Shown one piece after another: positions 52,704 through 61,479 of a stretch of 64,000 nt of DNA. Source of the stretch: an uncultured Alcanivorax sp. (lineage in GTDB: Bacteria > Pseudomonadota > Gammaproteobacteria > Pseudomonadales > Alcanivoracaceae); NCBI GenBank assembly GCA_913055795.1, contig CAJXLA010000002.1, positions 1-64,000 on the forward strand, read 5' to 3'. Every line of letters starts with the position of its first letter. Within the stretch, counting starts at the first letter, position 1. The translations under genes and the position numbers were made by a program. The notes beneath the pieces are model-generated. The model was not told where the DNA came from and ran no database searches. It saw nothing but the letters and a program-made list of their open reading frames with translations.

Positions 52704-52947
52704 ACTGTTGCTGGACGTGCTCCTGGTGCTGGCCCTGTTGAGTACGGCCTCGGCGGCCCTGCTGTCCCGGGACCTCTTCCGCGCCGTGGTGCTCTTTATC
52801 GCTTTCGGCCTGTTGCTGTCGCTGTCCTGGGTGCGGTTGCACGCGCCGGATCTGGCCCTGGCCGAGGCGGCCATCGGCGCCGGGCTGACCGGCGTATTGT
52901 TGCTGGACGCCGTCAGTCATTTCCGCGGGCGCCGGGAGGTGGAATGA
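52696..52947 (+). CDS. DUF4040 (MbhD-like) subunit of the Mrp-type antiporter
   Basis: This 83-residue protein has three helices, SRDLFRAVVLFIAFGLLLSL, and RLHAPDLALAEAAIGAGLTG. That is the DUF4040/MbhD pattern, a stand-alone version of the segment fused to the C-terminal part of MrpA in Bacillus-type systems. It overlaps mnhG by eight bases. Confidence 0.9.
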   Translation: MAELLLDVLLVLALLSTASAALLSRDLFRAVVLFIAFGLLLSLSWVRLHAPDLALAEAAIGAGLTGVLLLDAVSHFRGRREVE

Positions 52948-53615
52948 AAGCCGGGGTGGTGACGGTGCTGGCCTTGCTGCTGGGCGGCATCCTGGCGCCC
53001 GTGGTGGTGGCGGTGGCGAGCGCTGATCCCGGCACGAGCCTGCACACGCTGGTCCAAACCCGTCTTGAGGCCAGCGGCGTGGAGCATCCGGTGACGGCCG
53101 TGCTGCTCAATTTCCGCGCTTATGACACCCTGCTGGAAATCGGCGTGCTGGTCGTGGCGGGCATCACCGGCATGTCGCTCAGCCGCGCCGGCGCGCGGGC
53201 GGAGCCGGAGCTGCGCAGTACCAACACGCTCCTCCATGCGCTGGCGCGCTGGTTCGTGCCCCTGATGCTGCTGCTGGCGGCCTGGCTGCTCTGGGCCGGT
53301 TCCCACCGGCCCGGCGGGGCCTTTCAGGCCGGGGCCGTGCTGGCCGCCGCCGGGGTCATGATGCGCCTCACGGGTCTGCCCACCGCCTGGATCGCCCCCG
53401 GACCCATGTTGCGGCTGGGGTTGAGCGCGGGCTTTTCCGTCTTCCTGCTGGTGGCCGCGGTGGGCGCGCTCACGGGCCGGGCCTTTCTGGCGTATCCGCC
53501 CCTGCTGTCCGGACCCCTGATCCTGGTGATCGAGACCCTGCTGACCCTGTCCATCGGCATGATCCTGCTGGGGCTCTATGTCGCCGCTGCGCAGCGAGAC
53601 GGGGCGGACGAATGA
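52944..53615 (+). CDS. mnhB: Mrp-type antiporter subunit B (MbhE plus MnhB fused)
   Basis: This 223-residue protein begins with an MbhE-like part (NFRAYDTLLEIGVLVVAGIT, about residues 52-71). It continues as a four-helix MnhB domain with HRPGGAFQAGAVLAAAGVMM, the conserved PGGGF..G motif of MrpB (here PGGAF). The glycine-to-alanine change in that motif is mild. It overlaps its neighbours by four bases each side. Confidence 0.92.
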   Translation: MKAGVVTVLALLLGGILAPVVVAVASADPGTSLHTLVQTRLEASGVEHPVTAVLLNFRAYDTLLEIGVLVVAGITGMSLSRAGARAEPELRSTNTLLHALARWFVPLMLLLAAWLLWAGSHRPGGAFQAGAVLAAAGVMMRLTGLPTAWIAPGPMLRLGLSAGFSVFLLVAAVGALTGRAFLAYPPLLSGPLILVIETLLTLSIGMILLGLYVAAAQRDGADE

Positions 53616-53917
53616 GCCCGGGTCTGCTCTATGCCCTGGCCGGAATGCTGCTCTTCGTGATGGGGCTGGCCGGTTTCGCCCTGTTGCGGCATCTGCTGCG
53701 GCGTTTGATGGCGTTCAATCTGGTGGGCTCCGGTACCTTTCTGGTGCTGGTGGGCCTGGCGCAGCGCCCGGATGGTGAGCCCGACCCGGTCGCGCAGGCC
53801 CTGGTGCTCACCGGCATTGTCGTGGCCATTGCCGCCACGGCCCTGGCCCTGGTGCTGATGCGCCGCTGGTTCGATCTCACCGGCCGCACCCGGCTGGACG
53901 GGGAGGCGGACGAATGA
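53612..53917 (+). CDS. mnhC: Mrp-type antiporter subunit C (NuoK-like)
   Basis: This 101-residue, three-helix protein is homologous to NuoK. LMAFNLVGSGTFLVLVGLAQ and PVAQALVLTGIVVAIAATAL (the DP..QALVLTAIVI.. motif) are present. The conserved glutamate usually found in NuoK helix 2 is not obvious, as in many MrpC proteins. Confidence 0.92.
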   Translation: MSPGLLYALAGMLLFVMGLAGFALLRHLLRRLMAFNLVGSGTFLVLVGLAQRPDGEPDPVAQALVLTGIVVAIAATALALVLMRRWFDLTGRTRLDGEADE

Positions 53918-55365
53918 CGCTCAACCTCTTGGTGGCCGGTCTGTTGTTCACGCCCCTGGCCTGGGCTGTGGTGTCCCTGCTGATCGGCTTCCGCGCGGGC
54001 CGCTGGCTGGCCGGCGCGGGCATGGTGCTGCAGGCCGGGGTGACGCTGGGTCTGGTCTGGACGTTAACGGGGCAGGGCGGTTTCGAATATGCATTGGGCG
54101 ACTGGCAGCCGCCGCTGGGCATCGGCCTGCGGGTGGATGGCATGGCGCTGACGCTGGTGTTGCTTACCACCCTGGTGGCTTCGGCCTGTGGCTTGCATGC
54201 CGCGGGCTATCTGGAGGCGGACCGCCCGGGCCAGCGCTATTTCTGGCCCCTGTTCTGGTTCCTCTGGGCGGGTATCAACGGGGTCTGGCTGGCCGGCGAT
54301 ATCTTCAATATCTATGTGGGCCTGGAACTGGTCACCCTGGCGGCCGTGGGGCTGGTGGCCCTGAGCGGCGAGCCGCCGGCGTTGCGCGCCGCCCTGCGCT
54401 ATCTCTTTGCCGCGCTGGCCGGCTCGCTGGCCTTTCTGCTGGGCGTGGCCCTGCTGTACGGCGCCTACGGCACCCTGTCCCTGCGGTTGCTGGCGGAGGC
54501 GGTGCAGGCGGACGGCACCGGCAGCGCGGCCCTGGCGCTGATGTTCGCCGGCCTGGCGGTGAAGACCGCGCTCTTTCCCGTGCATGCCTGGCTACCGCCC
54601 GCCCATGGCATTGCCCATGCCCCGGTGAGCGCATTGTTGTCGGCCCTGGTGGTCAAGGCTTCGGCCTGGGTTGCCATCCGGCTCTGGCTGGATCTCGGGC
54701 CGGTCCTGGGCAGTTCCGGCGGAGCCTTTTTGATGGGCTTGCTGGGAACGGCGGCCATTGTCTGGGGCAGCTGGATGGCCTGGTGTCAGACCGGACTCAA
54801 GAAGCTGGTGGCCTATTCATCGGTGGGGCAGGTGGGGTATCTCTTTTTGCTGTTCCCGCTCACCTTCGCGGTGTCGGACCGGGTGGCGGAGCTGGCGACA
54901 CAGGGCGTGATGCTGCATCTGATCAGCCACGCCCTGGCCAAGGCGGCGCTGTTCATGGCCGCGGGCAATTTGATCTGGGCGGTGGGGGATGGACGCATTG
55001 TCTCGCTGGCGGGTGCGGGCCGTCATCTGCCCCTGTCCCTGTTCGCCTTCGGGCTGGCGGCCGTGTCCATCATGGGCTTGCCGCCTTCGGGCGGTTTTAC
55101 CGCCAAGTGGCTGTTGTTGCAGGCGGCCTGGCAGGCCGGGCAATGGGGGTGGGCGCTGGCGGTGCTTGTGGGCGGACTGCTCGCGGCGCTCTATGTGTTC
55201 AAGGTGTTCGCGGCCTGCTATGTGGACAAGGCAAGCGGTGATGATTTCCATTACCCGCCGCGCCGGCTGGATCTCATGCCCCTGGGCCTGGCCGTGATGG
55301 CGCTGGGTCTGGGGCTGGTTGCGGGGCTCCCGCTCCACTGGATGGGCATCGGAGGTGCGCCGTGA
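53914..55365 (+). CDS. mnhD: Mrp-type antiporter proton-pumping subunit, first of three
   Basis: This 483-residue protein has about 14 helices and belongs to the NuoL/M/N family. The key residues are seen in YVGLELVTLAAVGLVALS (helix-5 Glu), KTALFPVHAWLPPAHGIAHA (helix-7 Lys) and QTGLKKLVAYSSVGQVGYLF. Together with the next two genes it forms a run of three paralogous pump subunits. Confidence 0.92.
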   Translation: MTLNLLVAGLLFTPLAWAVVSLLIGFRAGRWLAGAGMVLQAGVTLGLVWTLTGQGGFEYALGDWQPPLGIGLRVDGMALTLVLLTTLVASACGLHAAGYLEADRPGQRYFWPLFWFLWAGINGVWLAGDIFNIYVGLELVTLAAVGLVALSGEPPALRAALRYLFAALAGSLAFLLGVALLYGAYGTLSLRLLAEAVQADGTGSAALALMFAGLAVKTALFPVHAWLPPAHGIAHAPVSALLSALVVKASAWVAIRLWLDLGPVLGSSGGAFLMGLLGTAAIVWGSWMAWCQTGLKKLVAYSSVGQVGYLFLLFPLTFAVSDRVAELATQGVMLHLISHALAKAALFMAAGNLIWAVGDGRIVSLAGAGRHLPLSLFAFGLAAVSIMGLPPSGGFTAKWLLLQAAWQAGQWGWALAVLVGGLLAALYVFKVFAACYVDKASGDDFHYPPRRLDLMPLGLAVMALGLGLVAGLPLHWMGIGGAP

Positions 55366-56861
55366 CGACCACCGTGGCACTACCGCTGGGCGCACTCCTG
55401 GCTTCACTGCTGGCGTCGGTGGTGATCTTCATGCTGCCGGAACGCCGGCACGGCGCGCGCATTGCCGTGAACCTGTCGGCGGCGGCGCTCAAGCTGGCGC
55501 TGGTGTGCGTCATGATCTGGGGCGTGTTTCAGGGCCGGGCATATGGACTGCGTTTCGCGGTCCTGCCGGAACTGGATTTCGTGCTCCGGGCCGACGCCCT
55601 GGCCATGATGTTCGCGGGGCTGTCCTCACTGTTGTGGCTGCTCACCACCGTCTATGCCGTGGGCTATCTGGAAGACTCGCCCAACCGCAGCCGTTTCTTC
55701 GGTTTCTTCAGTCTCTGTGTGGCTTCCACCCTGGGCATTGCCCTGGCGGGCAATCTGTTCACCTTCTTCGTATTCTACGAAATGCTCACGCTGTCCACCT
55801 ATCCGCTGGTGGTCCATCGGGGCACGCCCGAGGCCCTGAGCGCCGGCCGCAAGTATCTCGCCTATACACTCACGGGCGGCGCCGTGCTCTTGCTGGGCAT
55901 GGTCTGGTTGCAGAGCCTGGCCGGGGATCTGACGTTTCAGCCGCAGGGGCATTCACAGCTTCTGGCGCACCAGGATCGGGGAACCCTGACCGCCATCTTC
56001 GCGCTGCTGTTTGCCGGGTTGGCCGTCAAGGCGGCGGTCGTACCCCTGCACGGCTGGTTGCCTGCCGCCATGGTGGCGCCGGCTCCGGTGAGCGCGTTGC
56101 TGCATGCGGTGGCCGTGGTCAAGGCGGGGGCGTTCGGCATGGTGCGCGTGCTCTATCATGTCTTCGGCATCGAGTTCAGCGCCGCGCTGGGCCTGCTGGG
56201 CCCCGTCGCCGGTGTTGCCGCCTTCACCATCATCTATGGCTCGGTGCGCGCGCTCGTCCAGACGGATCTCAAGCGCCGGCTGGCGTTTTCCACCATCAGT
56301 CAGGTCGCCTATATCCCGCTGGGTCTGTGCCTGCTGGGCCCGGTGGGTACGGCCGGTGGACTCGTGCATCTGCTCCATCAGGGGCTGATGAAGATCACGC
56401 TCTTTTTCTGCGCGGGCAACTATGCCGAAACAATTGGCGTTCAACGCATCGACGCGCTCGACGGGGCCGGGCGGCGCATGCCCGCCACCAGCATGGCGTT
56501 CACGGTCGGGGCCTTCGGCATGATGGGCACGCCGCCGCTGGCGGGCTTCGTGACCAAGTGGACCCTGGGCACCGGGGCGCTGGCCGCGGACATGCCCTGG
56601 GTCATTGCCGTGCTGGTCGCGAGCAGCCTGCTCAATGCCGTCTATTTCCTGCCCCTTGTGCACCGGCTCTGGTTCCGTGAGCTGCCGGGGGCCTGGCCCC
56701 GGGAACATCATCACGAGGGCCGGCTGGAAACCAGCCCCTGGCTGCTCTGGCCGCCGCTGTTCACCGCCGCCAGCATTCTGGTGGTAGGCCTGCTGGCCGC
56801 CGTGCCCTTTAGCCCGCTGTCCTGGGCGGAGCTGGTGGCCGCGCGGGAGTTTGCGCCATGA
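55362..56861 (+). CDS. Mrp-type antiporter proton-pumping subunit, second of three
   Basis: This 499-residue NuoL/M/N-family protein contains FFVFYEMLTLSTYPLVVHRG, VKAAVVPLHGWLPAAMVAPA, DLKRRLAFSTISQVAYIPLG and HLLHQGLMKITLFFCAGN. All the expected ionisable residues are present. A GTG start lies in the GTGA overlap with the preceding gene. It is MnhD-like, not a full MnhA, since the MnhA C-terminal part is encoded separately. Confidence 0.9.
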   Translation: MTTTVALPLGALLASLLASVVIFMLPERRHGARIAVNLSAAALKLALVCVMIWGVFQGRAYGLRFAVLPELDFVLRADALAMMFAGLSSLLWLLTTVYAVGYLEDSPNRSRFFGFFSLCVASTLGIALAGNLFTFFVFYEMLTLSTYPLVVHRGTPEALSAGRKYLAYTLTGGAVLLLGMVWLQSLAGDLTFQPQGHSQLLAHQDRGTLTAIFALLFAGLAVKAAVVPLHGWLPAAMVAPAPVSALLHAVAVVKAGAFGMVRVLYHVFGIEFSAALGLLGPVAGVAAFTIIYGSVRALVQTDLKRRLAFSTISQVAYIPLGLCLLGPVGTAGGLVHLLHQGLMKITLFFCAGNYAETIGVQRIDALDGAGRRMPATSMAFTVGAFGMMGTPPLAGFVTKWTLGTGALAADMPWVIAVLVASSLLNAVYFLPLVHRLWFRELPGAWPREHHHEGRLETSPWLLWPPLFTAASILVVGLLAAVPFSPLSWAELVAAREFAP

Positions 56862-58525
56862 ACGGGTTGATGCTGGCTGCCGTGCTCCTGCCGTTGTTGT
56901 CTTGTGGGCCCGCAGGGCGCAACGCGCGTTGGCCCATGGCGCTGCTGGTGCTTGCGCCCGTGCCGGCCCTGGTGCTGGCCTTGCTGTTTCGCCAGGGCGA
57001 GCTGGCCCTGCCGGGGCTGTTGCTGGGCGGGGTCTGGATGCTGGACGAGATCCGCGGCACTTTTCTGGTGCTCACGGCCTTGCTCTGGCTGTTCGCCGGC
57101 GTCTACGCGGCGGGTTATATGAAGAGCGCGGGTCTGCGTGGTTTCCGCGTGTTCTGGCTGCTGACCCTGACGGGCAATCTGGGGCTGATTCTGGCGGCGG
57201 ATATCGCCGGCTTCTATACTTTTTTTGCCCTGATGACCTTTTCTGCCTACGGGCTCATTGTCCATGCACGTACGCGGGCGGCGTACCGGGCCGGGCGGAT
57301 CTATCTGATCATGGCTGTGGTGGGCGAGATGCTGTTGCTTGCCGGTTTTCTGCTGGCCGCCCGCGAAGCCGGCAGTCTCATGCTGGCGGATCTGCCGTCG
57401 GCGCTGGCCGGAGCCGGGCACTCGGCTCTGCTGATCGCGTTGCTGGGGCTGGGTTTCGGGGTCAAGGCGGGTCTGCCCCTGCTGCATTTCTGGTTGCCGC
57501 TGGCGCACCCGGTGGCCCCCACACCCGCCAGTGCCGTGCTGAGCGGCGCCATGATCAAGGCCGGACTGCTGGGCTGGTTGTTGGTGCTGCCGTTCGGGGC
57601 CGCACCCGAGTGGTCGAACGCCATGATCCTGGTGGGTGTGGTGGCTGCGCTGGGCGCGGGGGTCATCGGCGTTTGCCAGCATGACCCCAAGACGGTGCTG
57701 GCCTATTCCAGTATCAGCCAGATGGGCTTGATGACGTTGCTGGTGGGGGCGGCCCTGGCGGATACGGCCCCGGCTCTGGCCCTGATCCCCGTACTGGCGC
57801 TCTACGCACTGCATCATGGTCTGGCCAAGGGCGCGCTCTTCCTCGCGGTGGGGCTGCATTGGCCCCGGAACCGGGTTCGCAGGGCCCTGCTGTGGCTGCC
57901 GGTGGCCCTGCCGGGCCTGGCACTGGCGGGGCTGCCCTGGAGCAGTGGGGCCGCGGCGAAACTGGCTGCCAAGCAAGCGCTGGGGCAGGGACCGGAGGCG
58001 GGCCTGGTGTCCGCCTTGCCGCTGCTGATGAGTGCCGGCGCCGTTGCCACCATGCTGCTGGTGGCCCGATTTGTGGTCTGTCTGGCCCGTCATCGCGATA
58101 ACGGCAGCAACCCGCCGGGCGTTGTCTCGGGATGGGCGGTTATGGCCGGGGTCAGTATCCTGTTGTTCTGGTGGCTGCCCTGGCCGGAGGGTATCGACCC
58201 GGAGCGGGCGAAACTGCTGTTGCCCGATGGCGCGAAAATCCGGAGCCTGAGCTGGCCCTTGCTGGCGGGCCTGGGGCTCGCGTTTCTGGCGGTGCTGGCC
58301 CCTGTCCGGGTGCCCGCGATTCCGGCGGGTGACGCAGTCGTGATTCCGGAATGCCTGGTCCGGTGGGTCGGGCGATGGAGCAGGCCGGGTTCCATCCGGC
58401 TGCCCCGATGGGTAAGGCCGGACGTGCGCAAGATGAGTGAACAAGGGGAAGACTGGATTCGCGCGCACAATGGCGTTGTCTTTCTGGCGCTCCTGGTCGC
58501 GGCTCTGGTGCTGTTACTTCGGTAA
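56858..58525 (+). CDS. Mrp-type antiporter proton-pumping subunit, third of three
   Basis: This 555-residue NuoL/M/N-like protein is more divergent. FYTFFALMTFSAYGLIVHAR has Phe-Ala-Leu-Met where the other copies have a Glu, so the helix-5 glutamate seems to be missing or shifted. The lysine of helix 7 (GFGVKAGLPLLHFWLPLAHP) and HDPKTVLAYSSISQMGLMTL are kept. A long C-terminal extension (about 440-555) includes a charged segment before the last helix. It closes the operon. Confidence 0.88.
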   Translation: MNGLMLAAVLLPLLSCGPAGRNARWPMALLVLAPVPALVLALLFRQGELALPGLLLGGVWMLDEIRGTFLVLTALLWLFAGVYAAGYMKSAGLRGFRVFWLLTLTGNLGLILAADIAGFYTFFALMTFSAYGLIVHARTRAAYRAGRIYLIMAVVGEMLLLAGFLLAAREAGSLMLADLPSALAGAGHSALLIALLGLGFGVKAGLPLLHFWLPLAHPVAPTPASAVLSGAMIKAGLLGWLLVLPFGAAPEWSNAMILVGVVAALGAGVIGVCQHDPKTVLAYSSISQMGLMTLLVGAALADTAPALALIPVLALYALHHGLAKGALFLAVGLHWPRNRVRRALLWLPVALPGLALAGLPWSSGAAAKLAAKQALGQGPEAGLVSALPLLMSAGAVATMLLVARFVVCLARHRDNGSNPPGVVSGWAVMAGVSILLFWWLPWPEGIDPERAKLLLPDGAKIRSLSWPLLAGLGLAFLAVLAPVRVPAIPAGDAVVIPECLVRWVGRWSRPGSIRLPRWVRPDVRKMSEQGEDWIRAHNGVVFLALLVAALVLLLR

Positions 58526-58574
58526 CCGGGATGAACAGCCTGTTAAGACTTTGTTCGGCAAAACGGGAAATCGC

Positions 58575-59237
58575 ATGCGCATCAAGATTACCCACCGCCG
58601 CGTAACCCTGGTGTTGCAGCTGATCCTGTTGATCGAAGCGGTGCTGGCCTTTGCCGGTAGCCGCTGGATGGTGGGTTTCCTCAGCTCCTTCATTATCGGG
58701 ATCACACTGATCCCGCTTTTGTTCGAGCGCCGTTTCCGGGTCTATGCGCCGCCGCAGCTTCAGCTGCTTGCCGTGGTTTTTGTCTTCGCGACGCTGTTCC
58801 TGGGCGAAGTCTACGACTATTACAACCGCTTCTGGTGGTGGGATATCGCCCTGCATGCCAGTTCCGGGTTTCTGCTGGGCATCCTGGGCTTTCTGCTGGT
58901 TCATGTCATGAATGAAATCGAGCGGCTGGATCTGCACATGAAACCCGGTTTCGTGGCGTTTTTCGCCTTTTTGTTTGCCCTGGGGGTGGGCACGCTCTGG
59001 GAAATCTTCGAGTTCACCCTGGATGCGCTATTGGGCATGAACATGCAAAAGCCCATGTTGGGGGATTCGTCCGGGCTCACGGACACCATGTGGGATCTGA
59101 TCGTGGACGCGCTGGGCGCGCTGGTGATCAGCGTGCTGGGTTACCGCGATCTGAAAAATCGTGACAGAAAGACGTTTCTCGAGCGCTGGCTGACCAGCTT
59201 TGTGGACCGCAATCCACGGTTTTTCCTTCGGGAATGA
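58575..59237 (+). CDS. DUF2238-like (YjdF-type) membrane protein
   Basis: This 220-residue protein has about six helices. LGEVYDYYNRFWWWDIALHA and SSGFLLGILGFLLVHVMNEI, then LGVGTLWEIFEFTLDALLG and TDTMWDLIVDALGALVISVL fit the DUF2238/YjdF pattern (D..LH..SG and WE..E). The start at 58575 is preferred because upstream codons overlap the antiporter gene. It follows the Mrp operon after 49 bases and may be co-transcribed. Function is unknown. Confidence 0.78.
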   Translation: MRIKITHRRVTLVLQLILLIEAVLAFAGSRWMVGFLSSFIIGITLIPLLFERRFRVYAPPQLQLLAVVFVFATLFLGEVYDYYNRFWWWDIALHASSGFLLGILGFLLVHVMNEIERLDLHMKPGFVAFFAFLFALGVGTLWEIFEFTLDALLGMNMQKPMLGDSSGLTDTMWDLIVDALGALVISVLGYRDLKNRDRKTFLERWLTSFVDRNPRFFLRE

Positions 59238-59251
59238 CAGAGAGCGGGATA

Positions 59252-59278
59252 CGGGGCCTGAATGGCCCCGGTATTTCA
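59252..59278 (+). terminator. probable terminator after the DUF2238-like gene
   Basis: CGGGGCC-TGAAT-GGCCCCG (59252-59258 with 59264-59270) followed by GTATTT. The T-tail is weak. A diverged repeat end (TTCAACAACCTGCTA) lies right after it at 59275-59289. Confidence 0.5.
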
Positions 59279-59297
59279 ACAACCTGCTAAAGGAGGG

Positions 59298-60536
59298 TTA
59301 CGCCCTCTGTTGCACTTCAAAGGTCAGGCCCGCCCTGGCTTCCAGGCGCCGGATCAGCTTGTCACCGAAGATGGTGGCCGGCGTCCAGAAGCCGCCGGGC
59401 TTGTCCTCGCGGGGTGTTTCTTCGGCCAGGCAAAGCGCCGCCTCGGAAATCATCTTCGAGGTGGATCCGTAGCCCGGATCCTTGTCGCCGGTGACTTTCG
59501 TGCGAATCTCGTCGCCATTGGCCGTCCGGCCGTGGAAACGGATATCGAAAAAGCCCTTGTCCTGCGCTTCCGGGCTTGGGCCCTCGCCGGGCGCGGGGAG
59601 GAAGAACTTTTCCATGATCCAGCGCGTGGGTTTGATAGCGGCGCTGACCATGAAACCGCCGAGGCCGGCAGCCATGCTGTAGGCCCCCATTCGACCCTTC
59701 ATGCCCTGGCCGGTAATCACGGCTTCGTCATATTGAAAATCCGGGCCATAGGCGCCCCCGGTAATGCAGTTACTACGGTGCACCACCCGGGTGTTGATCG
59801 AGCCCATGACGAAGGGGGCCAGCCACAGGTCGAAGTCCGGGTCGTATTCGGCCGATGCGACATGGGGTTGTCGAACCCGGCTCACGCTGTCCGTGATGCA
59901 CAGCGCATAGGGGTCGGCGAGAACCTTGCGCAGTTCCTTGTCCTTCGCCGCTTGCTGAGCGACGTTGAGCATGCTGGCTACCGTGCCCCCGGAAAAGGTG
60001 CCTTTCATGGATTTGACGCGCATCTTGACGCGATTGCAGGGCGCACCGAAGTTCGTTTGCGCTTGTTGCTGCAGAAAATGCACGCCCAGATCCGAAGGGA
60101 TGGAGTCGAAACCGCAGCAGTGCACGATACGCGCGCCGCTTTCGCGGGCCTGAGTTTCGTATTTCTGCAGCATGGCGCGGATCCACTGAACTTCGCCGGT
60201 CAGATCGACATAGTCGGTGCCGTTTTCCACACAGGCGCTGACCATGGGCTCGCCGTAGAAGGCATAGGGGCCGACGGTGGAAAGCACGACTCGCGTCTGG
60301 CGGCACAGTTCATTGAGTTCCTCCGGCTTGTTCGCGTCGGCGGTCAGCAACGGCAGGTCCCTCGCCTTGTCACCGAGTCCCGTGCGTACCTGTTCCAGTT
60401 TTTCCCGGGAGCGTCCGGCGGCGGCCCATTTCACTTCGCCGTTCACGCCATGGGTTTCGGTGAGATAGCGGCAGATGATCTGGCCCACAAAGCTCGTGGC
60501 GCCGAATACGACAAGCTCGAAGGGTTGTTCGGCCAT
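59298..60536 (-). CDS. saccharopine dehydrogenase-like / trans-acting enoyl reductase-like protein
   Basis: This 412-residue protein has an N-terminal NAD(P)-binding motif FGATSFVGQIICRYL (about residues 11-25), then VVLSTVGPYAFYGEPMVSAC, GTDYVDLTGEVQWI and HCCGFDSIPSDLG. These match the family that includes mycobacterial trans-acting enoyl reductase and eukaryotic SCCPDH, not lysine-pathway saccharopine dehydrogenase. A lipid-linked reduction is likely. GGAG lies eight bases before the start. It is a single-gene unit. Confidence 0.87.
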   Translation of the reverse strand: MAEQPFELVVFGATSFVGQIICRYLTETHGVNGEVKWAAAGRSREKLEQVRTGLGDKARDLPLLTADANKPEELNELCRQTRVVLSTVGPYAFYGEPMVSACVENGTDYVDLTGEVQWIRAMLQKYETQARESGARIVHCCGFDSIPSDLGVHFLQQQAQTNFGAPCNRVKMRVKSMKGTFSGGTVASMLNVAQQAAKDKELRKVLADPYALCITDSVSRVRQPHVASAEYDPDFDLWLAPFVMGSINTRVVHRSNCITGGAYGPDFQYDEAVITGQGMKGRMGAYSMAAGLGGFMVSAAIKPTRWIMEKFFLPAPGEGPSPEAQDKGFFDIRFHGRTANGDEIRTKVTGDKDPGYGSTSKMISEAALCLAEETPREDKPGGFWTPATIFGDKLIRRLEARAGLTFEVQQRA

Positions 60537-60649
60537 GGGTTGTTCTCCAGTGGTTATCCCGCGTTTCGATATGGAAGAACATCATGGTGGCAGCACGGGC
60601 GGGTTGCAACATTCAGAACAGGCCTGAATGACGCATGCCGTGCTTTATC

Positions 60650-61429
60650 TCATTGAAATGTCTTACGCGACCAGTCGGTCGTATCCAGGGTTTCCCGGTA
60701 CCCGTGCCAGGTGGCATGGCCGATCAGCGGCAACAGCACGGCAAAGCCCAGGTAAGCGGTAAGGAAACCCGCCAGAACACAGACGCCGATACAAAGGGAC
60801 CAGACCAGCATGGCTGCCTTGTTGCGCAGGGTGGCGTTCACGCTGGAGATGATGGCGGTAATGGTGTCCGCGTCCCGGTCCAGAATCATGGGCAGGGAAA
60901 AGGCGCTGGTCATGAAAATGATGGCGCAAAAAATGGCGCCCACGGCACTGCCGATGCCCAGGAAAAGCAACCAGTCCTGAATGCTTGTATCTGCTTCCAC
61001 GGGAAAGAACACATGAATCAGGGTGGCTGCGCGCGCCCAGATGAGAAAGATGATCAGCACGGCTACGGCAAAGACCATGGCATCACTGAGGGCATTCCAG
61101 GCGTCACGGGCCGTTGCGCCCAGGGTCAGCGGGTTCCCGGTTTCGCGGCGCGCACTCACCGAATAGAGGGTGAGCGCCAGCAGCGGCCCCAGAAAAACAA
61201 AGCCGGAAATCAGGCCCAGGTAAAGGCCCAGGTTGCCCAGATACCAGGCGGCCGCGCTGATGGCGTAGCTGAAGATTACCATGATCAGGCCGTAGCTCAG
61301 GCTGATTGCGCGAGCCTGACGCAGATCCCGCCAGCCCAGGCGCAGCCAGTGGAGCGGGGCCGTCCAGTGCAGCGATTGGCAGGGCGCGGCGAGCGGCCGG
61401 GTATCTTCGTCGTTGTTCGAGGGTGTCAT
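60650..61429 (-). CDS. DUF2189 membrane protein
   Basis: This 259-residue protein has six helices (about residues 44-66, 68-92, 121-141, 158-180, 205-232 and 236-248). WLRLGWRDLRQARAISLSYG is the typical N-terminal segment (GW.D......SL.YG) of DUF2189. The function of the family is unknown. It lies between the enoyl-reductase-like gene and fnr with no overlap. Confidence 0.85.
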   Translation of the reverse strand: MTPSNNDEDTRPLAAPCQSLHWTAPLHWLRLGWRDLRQARAISLSYGLIMVIFSYAISAAAWYLGNLGLYLGLISGFVFLGPLLALTLYSVSARRETGNPLTLGATARDAWNALSDAMVFAVAVLIIFLIWARAATLIHVFFPVEADTSIQDWLLFLGIGSAVGAIFCAIIFMTSAFSLPMILDRDADTITAIISSVNATLRNKAAMLVWSLCIGVCVLAGFLTAYLGFAVLLPLIGHATWHGYRETLDTTDWSRKTFQ

Positions 61430-61479
61430 GAGCGTTGGTTGCCGGGTTATGGAGGCGGCCCTGTCAAGGCACGCCGGGA

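Noticed and set aside
56711..58468. A 585-codon minus-strand frame opposite the third pump gene
   Set aside because: Gln/Arg-rich shadow of a membrane protein gene.
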